In this document: in pieces, positions 54,740-64,000 of the stretch | How positions within the stretch are numbered: position 1 is the first letter of the stretch | Layout of the letters: every line of letters starts with the position of its first letter | From: Ariolimax columbianus | Taxonomy: Eukaryota > Mollusca > Gastropoda > Stylommatophora > Arionidae | DNA: 64,000 nucleotides | Reading direction: 5' to 3' | NCBI GenBank assembly: GCA_036924085.1 | Contig: JAVGWX010000007.1 | Location: 69,273,360 to 69,337,359, forward strand | Translations under genes and position numbers: made by a program | Notes under the pieces: model-generated | Seen by the model: only the letters and a program-made list of their open reading frames with translations | Database searches by the model: none | What the model was told of the DNA's origin: nothing

Positions 54740-54790
<51 letters not shown>
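54661..54790. repeat. (CT)n microsatellite
   Basis: About 130 bases of CT with three G substitutions (CTCGCT) and one CA. Ser-Leu and Arg-Glu frames are artefacts. Confidence 0.97.
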
Positions 54791-54793
<3 letters not shown>

Positions 54794-54794
54794 C

Positions 54795-56245
54795 ATATGG
54801 TTCTTGGCAAATCGACTTTGCCACCCTGAAAAAAGAAATAGTAAGGCACAGACAAAAGCAGATATATTTTCATTAGCATTTGTATATTGAAATTGATGCT
54901 ATGTCGTGTCACATTAGGTATCAATTACGAGACATAACCCTTTTAACGAGGGATAATATATTTAATCAGTGTTATTTCCCCCTAGCCAGGAGAGAAATAT
55001 GAGTCAATAATTGTATGTATGTGTGAGTGATGGCGCTAATGGTGGTGTGCACTAGCACGAAATGAGCATTGCCAACTTTGGTAGTATCTAGGGTTGGTCA
55101 TGAAATGAATGTACACATTTTATATTAATTCATGCTATCCAGTTTGTAATAGGCGCATTAGTATTTTGCATTTGTTTATATATATATATATATATACGTG
55201 TATATTTAATCATATTTGCGAAGAATGGGCTGGGTAATACGGAGGAAGGTTACTGGACTTTTGCCACAAGGAAAATTACATTATAACAAACATCTGGCGT
55301 CAAGTCCCGAATAGAAGGAGATACACACGGACAAGGTCAGTGAATCTGTCGAGATATCAAATATATTTTATTACAATGAAAACAAGAAATAGAAGACAAT
55401 TTTTTTTCAAATCCATTCCTTGCTCTGGTATGAAGGCTGATATTGATCCAGATTTGCTTGTTATGATATGCGAAGATGGAAGAAACTAGGAAAACCATTC
55501 TAAAAATAGCAAATTGGAATTTCTGTTTCTACGAATCGACTTCACTGCAAACCGGCATGCCAACAGGTGCACATTCTGAATCAGCGAATAGCAAAGAGTC
55601 TGGATACTGATGGTAGTTCGCTGGTTGTACACTCTACTGATCCGCTCTCTCATGCGACCCATTCCGCTCGAATCTCGTTTGATGTCAAGAAGCTTCGTAG
55701 TCAATGGATTGTTGATTCATTGTTTGCGGTGGTCTCATCTAAGAGACAATCATTGTCCGATTTCAAACTGTCACTCTTATCATCACTACTGTGCCTGTGA
55801 TAGGAGATTGTGAAGTCAAGATGTCAGCTCTTTCATTGCCATGAACCCATGCATGTCTAGGGCATCAGATATATGCCAAACTCTGTTGGTTCGAGGCCGC
55901 ATCAGCTGCTATCCACTCGTATTAGTATTCATACCTTCTGTACTTTCTGAAGTACGACTTGCGCGACTGTTACGATGACTCCCCTTGTCATTAACGTCTT
56001 AGATATCCATCTCAGCGCCGAGGTCACTGCTTCCATCTCCATTCTCAAACTGGAAGTTGTTCATATGTATGCCCCACAGAGCTCAGCAACGACCTGTCTT
56101 CTCACTAGCTGAAAAGCTCCAGCCTGATATTACGCTGCGCAGCACCAATCCGTTGGTGTGTATGACGGCATGACTATGCTGCGTGTTCTCATTAATCAGC
56201 TGGTTCACCTCGATCTCTGCTCTCCGCTGCCTCATCCTTTGCATT
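54795..56245. other. No recognised gene; short (TA)n
   Basis: A (TA)n run lies at about 55175-55196. From about 55900 the sequence may belong to the minus-strand LINE recognised at 56.7-57.3 kb, but no motif is readable. Frames at 55486-55813 on both strands overlap and lack domains. Confidence 0.4.
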
Positions 56246-56246
56246 C

Positions 56247-56597
56247 CTTGCCTTAGGTTATAATGACTCTCTGGTACTCTGTCATTCTATCGCCAGCGTA
56301 GACCCATTCTTCCCCCTTGCCTAAGGTTATAATGACTCTCTGGTACTCTGTAATTCTATCGCCAGCGTAGACCCATTCTTCCCCCTTGCCTTAGGTTATA
56401 ATGACTCTCTGGTACTCTGTCATTCTATCGCCAGCGTAGACCCATTCTTCCCCCTTGCCTTAGGTTATAATGACTCTCTGGTACTCTGTCATTCTATCGC
56501 CAGCGTAGACCCATTCTTCCCCCTTGCTTTAGGTTATAATGACTCTCTGGTACTCTGTCATTCTATCGCCAGCGTAGACCCATTCTTCCCCCTTGGC
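56247..56597. repeat. 69-bp minisatellite, five units
   Basis: TTAGGTTATAATGACTCTCT plus GGTACTCTGTCATTCTATCG, CCAGCGTAGACCCATTCTTC and CCCCTTGCC repeats every 69 bases (56256, 56325, 56394, 56463). Units are nearly identical. It lies just downstream (minus sense) of a LINE reverse transcriptase remnant and could derive from that element. Confidence 0.95.
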
Positions 56598-56599
56598 TA

Positions 56600-57290
56600 T
56601 CGCCTCAGCTGAGCTAACATGTCCGATTGTTTTCTCTGTCTGTGCCATCTATGACGCCCCTCTCTTCATTCTTGATTCCTTCATGTCTGAGATACTACTG
56701 TACAATGGATGCCGCGTGTCTGTGGATGACACGCATAAAGGCTTTAACTTGTGCCAGTTTATGTGTGGATGTCATCGATAACAATTCCAGCGTGTAATGT
56801 ATATAATCGGTGCATAGTGCACACCAAAAGCATTCACATACCTTCACTCTGGATGCGATACAATCTTTCAGACTGTACTCTAGATAATGTGAGAATAGCC
56901 AGTCATACCCAGTCGATAACCAAGACAACCTCACAAAATATGATGAACAGGAAGTGCTGTTCTAAGTTAACAGCAGCTGTCGTTATGAGTGCCCCAGTCT
57001 TCGGTTTCACCTGTGTACGGCAAATACATGGGAGATTATCATCAAAGATCACCCCAAGGTATTTCAAACTGTGGCACCTGTCAATCGTGCCTCCCTCAAA
57101 TGTGATGCTGTGGAGTTTGATGTCCTTTACTATAATTTGTTCAAAGAGAACCACATCGTCCAGACCTTGTTAGGATTGATCTGAAAGCTGGAGTTTCCAT
57201 ACCACCGCGAGATCATCTGCAATATTTCCTGGATGTCTCTGACCAACTGTTGTCTGTCTGAGCCAATCCTGTATGTCAGGATGTAAAAAG
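56600..57290 (-). pseudogene. Jockey/I-like LINE reverse transcriptase fragment
   Basis: Minus-strand translation reads RQQLVRDIQEILQMISRWYG, NSSFQINPNKVWTM, then KLHSITFEGGTIDRCHSLKY and LGVIFDDNLP. The order (L)Q..I..(W).....F.(L/I)NP.K......I...G..I.....(S)KYLGVIFDxxL corresponds to the region following the RT catalytic box in Jockey/I-type elements. At least one frameshift is required. The FADD box itself is not seen. Confidence 0.6.
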
Positions 57291-57291
57291 T

Positions 57292-57448
57292 GGAATTTAA
57301 GTACTTAAATTAAACGAGTTTCAATTAACTTCAATTTAAGTACTTTAATTAAACGAGTTGGAGTTAACTTCAATTTAAGTACTTTAATTAAACGAGTTGG
57401 AATTAACTTCAATTTAAGTACTTTAATTAAACGAGTTGGAGTTAACTT
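57292..57448. repeat. 39-bp minisatellite, about four units
   Basis: AAACGAGTTGGAGTTAACTT plus CAATTTAAGTACTTTAATT repeats every 39 bases (57312, 57351). It is unrelated in sequence to the 39-bp array at 15.6 kb. Confidence 0.93.
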
Positions 57449-57629
57449 TCAAAACTGAATGAATGACGACGTCCAGAAAAAAAGTAACTAAAATTTTGAA
57501 TCAACAGTGACAGAATATAAGAGGTAGCAGAGATAACATTGGGTAAGAAGAAAGAAGAAAGTAAGAAACCATTGGTGACAACTGGAATGCTAAGCAAAAT
57601 AAAAGAAAAACGCAATACAGAGAAAGACA

Positions 57630-58500
57630 TTGTTAAGTTTAAGAGCATCAAGAATGAATTAGATCGAGAATGAAAGAAGACAGAATCAAATTGGTGGATG
57701 GACCTATACTAGAAAGTGGAAGATCTGGAACGAAAAGAAAAAATCTAACAAGTACAAAGTACGTAAAACAATCCTTTAATAAATATACGACTATTCAATC
57801 ACGGATGTGTAATAATAAAAATGGGAAAATAATAACAGACCAAAACAGCAAAAAAGAGATATGGAGAGAATTTATTAGGGAACTGTATAAGGATAGAGGC
57901 CTGTACCAGGCTAACAAAGCTTTTGATGACATGCCTTTGATAAAAGAGTAATTATCTGTAACCAGATAAATATTAAATAATGCCTTTTATGCCCAATCTT
58001 TGAAAAATAAAAACACCAGGGATACATGAGATACATACATAGAACATTAAAATAGCTGAGCGATTTCACAAAATGTACTTTTTATGCTTGTTAATAATAT
58101 TTACAATAATGAATAATTCCGCAGAAACACAGAACGTCAATAATAATTCCTGTTATTAAAAAAATCGAATACAATAGAATGCGGCGAATTTCGAGAGGTC
58201 TATGTAACAGCACATGTATTTACAAATATATTAAGGATAATTAAAACAATTAATGAAGGTATTAATACAGTGTGGAGTTCGAAAGCCTAGAAGTACTCAG
58301 AGCGCCATCAGATCATTGCAACTTCTCGCAGAAAGAAAGATCAATCAACTTAGAGAAAGCATTTGATCGAGCCCTCTGGCACAAACGTTTTCATATGTTG
58401 CAACACATTCGTGGTATCGAGAGACGAGTCATTATGTTAAGCCATAAACTATATGAAAATCAAGAGACAGTGATATCAGTCATAAAGGATTAACATTGCC
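57630..58500 (+). pseudogene. LINE fragment, linker and first RT motifs
   Basis: Plus-strand pieces: CNNKNGKIITDQNSKKEIWR then EFIRELYKDRG (the DxxGxIIT(D)...W.EY(F)..L segment that precedes the RT domain), and further on INLEKAFDRALWHKRFHMLQ (KAFD motif; the preceding Asp of L-D-x-x-KAFD is Asn or absent). About 350 bases between them are unreadable. It belongs with the RTE/L2-like group. Confidence 0.6.
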
Positions 58501-58504
58501 AGTT

Positions 58505-60265
58505 TCAAGAAGACGGAGAATATGGCGGAGTTGTTTACGTTCACCGAGTCTCTATCACGCATATTCTGAGGTATTGATGGAGAAAGTTGTTCATAGTAAT
58601 AGTCTGTCAAAGCCAATGGTATTAAAGTTATTGCCATGAAATTAGTCGACCCCCAAGCCATAGTGGGAGGACAGAATGCAGCAATGGTACGTAATCTGCT
58701 TGAAATTAACAGCACTACCATAGTTTGACATGAAAATAAACATATTGAAGACAAAAGCCTATGTGAAAAGCCAAGCAATATAGCAAATCAATGAAGAAAT
58801 AATAGAAAATGTGCAAGTCCACATACTTAGAGGAATCCATCGCAGAAGATGCTCGTAATGAGACGGAAATTAATACCTTTTTTATTTTCTGCCACCTGTT
58901 TTTTTTAAATTTCTTTTCAAATAGAAGGTAGATAACTCGTACAATTTTGAATATTTGATTTGGTCGCATCCCTTGAATAGTTAAAATATTTACTTGGCCC
59001 TAACTGGTTCAGTGCTTGACTTAAAGACGTGAAGGTATAGTTTATGTGAACTAGCAATCGTCAATAGGAAATTCAGTGAAAGTTTAATCTCGTTATGTCT
59101 TTCCGCTAGTGAGTTTTTGTATCTTCATGTATATATATTTACAAACTTTAATAAACATAGTTTGGATTACTCGTAGTTCCCTAAGGGCTGTATTATTTGA
59201 CTCATTAGTGCAGCAATTACAGGCAGTACTTTCGTGAATAGTGTGTCCATCTGCCACTGTCATTTTTGTGGCAGTATTCACATCATCGGTTTCATCTGTG
59301 AAGGGACTTGACAATGCTCCTGTTACCTCTGGCAGTTTTCTTCTTGTACCATATGCACACTCGGCAAGCTTTCTATATTGAATATGTTGCTCTATACACA
59401 TGGGTCCAGACGTTGCTTGGGAAGCGTTTCTCTATGTGTTTTCTGCTTATGATTCTCATTTCTCTTTAGGTCTGGTCTTTTTTCTCAAGCTGTTTTCTCC
59501 AGCTCGGGAGCATGTGTAGATTCATATGATCTGTAATATTATTTTAATTGAAACTGTTTTCCACTTTGTTTCTACACAGTTTATCTACTTGAGTCTTTTA
59601 CTTTGAAGCTCATTTGTTCTCTAGCACATTAAGTAGCATATCAGCCTTGTTAGTTTCACACGGCGACTGCAACCCTTCTGCTCTACACTGGGTACAGGCT
59701 CGCAATATGTTCTGGAAGTAACGTTGGTGTTGTTCTCATGTCCGAAGCCATGATTCTTAATGATTGAATGTGGGATCTTTATTTTTTATCTAAATGTAAC
59801 TAAGCTGTTATTGCTCATGCCGGCATGCTGCATTCTAGAATTGGTTTCACTTTACCAATGTGTAACTTCTTTAATACTCTTTCATCAACTCTAATGTTGT
59901 TCCAGAAAGTTTGTTCATGCCTGACAACCATTACATCGCGCCCACCCGGTGTCTCTGCATTTGTGTTTTTCAGGATAAAGTCTTTAAAAAGCAACACTCA
60001 GACAGTTTTTAATCATGTAGATATTTGAGAAATCTGGCGATGTTTTCTTCAGACACTTACACTATCGGACTGTCTTTAGAAAAGAGATGTGTGTAATTTT
60101 TTCAATAGTGTCTGTCATATCATTTATTTAAACGAGAATCAATTTCGATGAGAGGAATCCCAACTGAGGCATGCCCTACTCTAATGTCACGTTTCTGCAA
60201 GTATCACCTTGAGAACTTTGATTCTAGCGGCTCTGTTCTCAAAGTGGTAACTGTAACATACGGTG
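58505..60265. other. No recognised gene
   Basis: AT-rich. A minus-strand frame of 102 codons at 59093-59401 has a non-repetitive, protein-like composition but no recognised domain. Nothing else was identified. Confidence 0.4.
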
Positions 60266-60269
60266 TTCA

Positions 60270-61550
60270 TTCATTCGTTCATTGACGTCTCAGTCTCTGT
60301 ATCCAAACAGCTCGATCTTGAACAATTATTTCCCAGCTCTCGGATGGAATGTTGTAGAAATTCATATGCCTCTTGAATACATCCTTGAATCACACTGTGG
60401 GACGGCCGATTCGTCTAGCTCCATTTGCCAGCTGTCCATAGAAAATATCCTCTGACATCCTCTCAGCGTCTTTGTTGCAAACAGGCCTCAACCATCGAAA
60501 ACGTTGCTGGCTCAACAGCGAGTACATGATGTGAATGTTTGCTCATTGTAAGACCACATTATATGGCACTCTCTCTTGCCACCCAACCCTCTATGTAGGC
60601 ACCTCATCTGAAAGGCATTGAGCCGCCGCGCCTGCATAGTGTAATACATGAGAGTGCCAAGAATGCATACCTGATAGACCGGAACAGTGGTTTTAGTGAG
60701 ACAACAAATTGTTCTCCTAGAGTCTCTTTGTCAGTTGGGGCATGACGGTACTCTCCCTACCAAGCCTACTGTCTATCTAACTCTAGACTCTCTTCGTTAG
60801 GCGAGTCATGATGGTACTCGCCCTGCCAAGTCTACTCTCTATCTAACTCTAGACTCTCTTTGTCAGTCGGGCCATGACGGTACTCGCCCTGCCAAGCCTA
60901 CTGTCTATCTAACTCTAGACTCTCTTCGTCAGGCGAGTCATGATGGTACTCGCCCTACCAGTGGGTGATTATAATACCATCTACACATAAGTCCAGGCGT
61001 AAGGTGAGCTCAAACTGCATCTGTATCTCAATCTCTGCAGGGCCTCCTCACTATTGGTCACTAGAAGAACATCATCCACAAATAACACATCCCTCATGAA
61101 CACCGCCCTCACCTTGTTCCTCGTACCCAGTCGGGACAGGTTACACAGCCGCCCATCTGACCTGGTGTGCAGATAAACACCGTCCGTAGATGTGTCATGA
61201 GCGTACGTTAGGAGCAGGAAGAAGAAGGTCGCAAAAGAGGATCAGCACAAGCGCACATCCCTGCTTCACTCCACTCTTGATGGGAAAAGAGTTTGAAGAT
61301 GATCCGTCTGATAGAACTGAGCCGTTCATATGTGTGTGGAATTCATTATTATGCTTCACAGTTTGGGGGCGGGGGGCATCCGATCTTCTCGAGAAGTTGG
61401 AATAGACACTTTTTTCTAGCCAAGCCGAAGGCTTTGTTGAGGTCCAAAAACATCATAAAGAGCGGCTGGTCCTGTTCGCCGCACTTTTCTTGGGTATGGC
61501 GAAGAAAGAGATTCATTATCATCGAAATGTTCTCTTTTCTAGACACTGTA
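60270..61550 (-). pseudogene. LINE reverse transcriptase to C-terminus with internal 66-bp expansion
   Basis: Minus-strand order: PLFMMFLDLNKAFGLARKKC then LFQLLEKIGCPP (the D in LDLNKAF retained; KAFD is KAFG), VLFVDDVLLVTNSEEALQ (YADD box as FVDD, about 61035-61088), then after a tandem array MYSLLSQQRFRWLRPVC, SEDIFYGQLANGARRIGRPT and a terminal IQRLRRQ. It is the same group as 40.3 and 48.5 kb. Multiple frame changes are present. The high-coordinate edge abuts a CR1-like element near 61530. Confidence 0.75.
60715..60965. repeat. 66-bp tandem repeat inside the LINE, four units
   Basis: TCTCTTTGTCAG(T/G)(T/C)GGGGCATGACGG or TCTCTTCGT(T/C)AGGCGAGTCA, followed by CCTGCCAAGCCTACTGTCTA and TCTAACTCTAGAC, at 60723, 60789 and 60855 (66-base steps). 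Two unit types alternate. Sixty-six is a multiple of three, so an expansion in coding sequence would have kept frame. Confidence 0.9.
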
Positions 61551-61925
61551 GGCCGGTTTTTCTGAGTCTTTCCTCATAACTGTAATTCTGGAATCCCACT
61601 ATCAGCTATGTCGCTCGTTTTAAAAATTCTTTTCAGCATGTTTATATCCCCTTATTGATAAGGAGTCCACACCTGTAAACAGTACTCCGAGCTTGGTCTA
61701 ACTAATGCTTTATGCAGTTTGACTACTACTTCCTTGCTCCTATGTTTAATATTTATTTTTATCATACCTAACATTGCATTTGCCTTTTTCACTGCTACCT
61801 GGACTTGCTCACTCACCTTACCTGAATGATCTATTATAACACATAGATCCTTTTCCTTTTTTATCTTTCTAATATTGTTTTCTCCCATTCTGTAATTATG
61901 TTCCATATTGGATCTATCCATGAGA
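61530..61925 (-). pseudogene. CR1-like element, downstream segment (split by copy C)
   Basis: Minus-strand translation includes NMEHNYRMGENNIRKIKKEK, KVSEQVQVAVKKANAMLGMI and HKALVRPSSEYCL, nearly identical to 42256-42500. It continues at 62748 beyond the RNase H LINE insertion. The C-terminal part beyond about 61530 is lost. Confidence 0.85.
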
Positions 61926-62747
61926 CTGGACCCATGCATACACCGACGGTTCTGTAACAAACACTACACAGAACGGAGGGGCAGGAGCATTTCTGAACCT
62001 ACCAAATGGCAGAAAAATAATACTGTCATTCGCTACTGGTAAGTACACAAGCAATTTCAGAGCAAAGGCAGAGTCACTGAGGGCGGCAGTGGAAGAAATG
62101 GTGACACACAAATAAAATGAAAGCCATATAGTCCTGCTTACAGATGCTCTCGCCGAAGTCACAGCGCTAAAAAGCCAGAAAAACACTGAGCTTAATAACT
62201 TAAGAGCAGCACTCTGCCAACTGTGCCAGCAGTCCGCACCAAAAAGGGTAGTGGTACAGTGGGTCCCATCACACTGCAACATCCAAGGCAACGAGGAGGC
62301 AGACAGACTGGCAAAAGAAGGTGCAAGACTACCACAAACAGATACTAGTATGACGTACGAAGAGTCAAAACGGCTTATCAAAGCCAGATACATGACCAAA
62401 TGGGAAACCGAACATACTGGTTACACCAAAAACGATGCCTATTACCAGTTGAACAGAAGAGAGCAGGTCGTTGTCTTCAGACTTCGCACTGGCCACAATA
62501 GACTGGGGTACCACCTATTCAACAAATTAAAGATAGGTGGTACCGACGAATGCCCGTGCGGTACCGGTAAAATGACCGCTGAACATCTGCTGCAGAACTG
62601 CCCGACATACGAGGATCAGAGAGAGCAGATGTGGCCATCACCAGTGGAACTGCAAGACAAGCTCTATGGCAGTGTCGACAGCCTCAGGATGACCGCTGCT
62701 TTTTTCGAAAAAATAATGGTTACAGTCTGACTGCGTACGAAGAAGAA
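61926..62747 (+). mobile_element. RNase H LINE, copy C, nested in a CR1-like element
   Basis: Starts at the first RNase H motif (TGGACCCATGCATACACCGA, AYTDGS) and runs to the terminal stop and (GAA)n tail; highly similar to copy A from 7943. An in-frame TAA lies at 62113-62115, where copy A has a sense codon. The position of copy A's stop (8064-8066) is TAC here. The LLTDALA, HCNIQGNEEAD and CPCGTGKMTAEHLLQNC motifs are intact. It is flanked by a 16-base duplication (GGATCTATCCATGAGA) at 61910-61925 and 62748-62763. Confidence 0.92.
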
Positions 62748-63425
62748 GGATCTATCCATGAGAATGACTGTACATTTATCTACATTAAACTCCATTTGCC
62801 AGCTTACAGACCATTCTTGCATTTAATCTAAATCCGACCTCAATATATCCACTTCTGCTTTAGACGAGACACTACTACATAGTTTTGTGTCAACAGCAAA
62901 TTTTGCAATCATGATCCCATATCAATGTCCAAATCGTTTATATATATCAAGAACAAAATTGGTTTCAAAACCGAGACCTGTGGCAATCCATATTTTACTT
63001 CACACCACTCAGAGTACTCCTTATGTATGCCCACTCTCTTTCTTCTTCCGATTAACGAATTTTCAATTTATTTGACAACTTCCCCACCTATTCCATGTGA
63101 TTTTAACTTTCGAATTAATCTTTGATGAGATACTCTATCAAAGGTCTTTACAAAATCTAGATAAATAACATCCACTGGCTCCCCTTTATCTATCATTTTA
63201 GTAACCTCCTCCATGAATTCCAATAGATTTGTTAAGCATGATTTCCTCTAGTAAATCCATGCTGACTATTTCTGATTAGATTAAACCCTGCATTACAATG
63301 TTTTCTTTGATTATTGACTTACAATTTACAGACTATGCTCGTTAAACTAAACGGTAATAATTTGCTGGATCCGATTTTTTGGTGCCATTTTTGAATAAGG
63401 CGATCACTTCTTTATCTTTTTGGTG
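62748..63425 (-). pseudogene. CR1-like element, upstream segment (split by copy C)
   Basis: Corresponds to about 42500-43160 of the longer CR1-like copy. MIAKFAVDTK at about 62886-62910 shows the catalytic FADD box changed to FAVD. Sequence equivalent to the GFTRGRSC and FAKAFD regions follows at 63110-63290 with frameshifts. The two halves of this copy were one element before the insertion. Confidence 0.82.
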
Positions 63426-63429
63426 TTCA

Positions 63430-64000
63430 TGTTCTGTAATTAAAGGGTAGTCCCCTTTGAATTGTGTAACCCTTTTCTAAAAAAATGTAGTCAATGTTGC
63501 TTTACAATACATACATGTCACTTACATTACCTCGTCCAGGAATTTGCTTGTCATACATGTCACACTTGTCGGTGTATATGTATATAACAATGTATGTGTT
63601 GTTTATGCGTGTGAAAATGCATGTGTTGCATATACGTGTGAAAAATTCGGTATTGTTTATTCTCTGTTCGAAAACTGTTTTGTTTCAAGATATGCAAGGT
63701 AGTTGTAAAAACTTTGCGAAGAATGTTAAAAGTCTATTTTGGTATGTCTGTCTGTTATATGGGTGGTATTTAGCATAATTGTCATGTACATGTCTACTTT
63801 GTTATGTGCATGTTTGTTTATTGTCTTTCTGGGTGTTGCTAGTGTTTTGGCTATAGTTGTGCACTGAAACAAAAAAATGATCTATTTCTTGGATGTTTTG
63901 CCTGCAAAGTCTACATCTAGTCATGCTTAATTTGAACATGTATACTTTAATTTTTTTTAAAATGATGAATTTATGTCATATTAAGTAATACTCTATATTT
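63430..64000. other. AT-rich, no recognised feature
   Basis: A 94-codon plus-strand frame at 63494-63778 is Tyr/Cys/Leu-rich without a motif. TATATGTATATAACAATGTA-like words and TGTTTATGCGTGTGAAAA / TGCATATACGTGTGAAAA indicate a small diverged duplication near 63600-63645. Confidence 0.45.

Overview
The window looks like intergenic and intronic DNA from an animal nuclear genome, most likely a lophotrochozoan and plausibly a mollusc. There is no bacterial gene packing and there are no operons. Instead it carries decayed non-LTR retrotransposons of several clades, tRNA-derived SINEs, many unrelated minisatellites and simple repeats, and one spliced exon of an animal potassium channel. The species assignment is inference from repeat style; no marker gene fixes it.

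The only host gene recognised with confidence is on the minus strand at about 23868-24207. It is the first coding exon of a two-pore-domain (K2P) potassium channel of the THIK type (KCNK12/KCNK13-like). It holds the first transmembrane segment, the extracellular cap and the first pore helix, and stops at a consensus splice donor inside the pore-1 glycine codon. No second coding exon was recognised on the lower-coordinate side. The 1.2 kb upstream is CpG-rich and open in two successive frames, and a 13-bp hairpin sits one base before the likely start codon.

Layout: 1-5.7 kb holds 35-bp, 43-bp and 24-bp arrays with little else. From 5.7 to 8.8 kb there are fragments of three LINE families, including an RNase H-encoding LINE inserted into a 36-bp minisatellite. 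From 9 to 16.8 kb there are dispersed repeats (a ~280-bp family, a tRNA-SINE family) and another RNase H LINE inside a 31-bp array. At 17.4-18.6 kb is the best preserved plus-strand LINE. From 19.5 to 22.5 kb there are LINE remnants and a 49-bp array, then the channel exon region at 23.8-25.4 kb. From 26.7 to 38 kb come LINE remnants in which minisatellites have grown inside the coding sequence, a 16-18-bp array with a higher-order repeat, and a 5'-truncated LINE insertion with a 46-bp target duplication. From 40 to 44.8 kb there are two CR1-like elements and a SINE. From 45 to 48 kb there is an ACT trinucleotide tract, a 134-bp inverted repeat, and 21-bp and 26-bp arrays. At 50.6-54.3 kb is a 3.7-kb satellite of 51/55-bp units. 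From 56 to 63.4 kb there are more LINEs, ending in a CR1 split by an RNase H LINE.

By hand tally about a fifth of the window is tandem repeat. Most long open frames here are by-products of stop-free repeat units and are not annotated as genes. The recurring theme is LINEs landing in minisatellites and minisatellites arising within LINEs. Coordinates of diverged elements are approximate.
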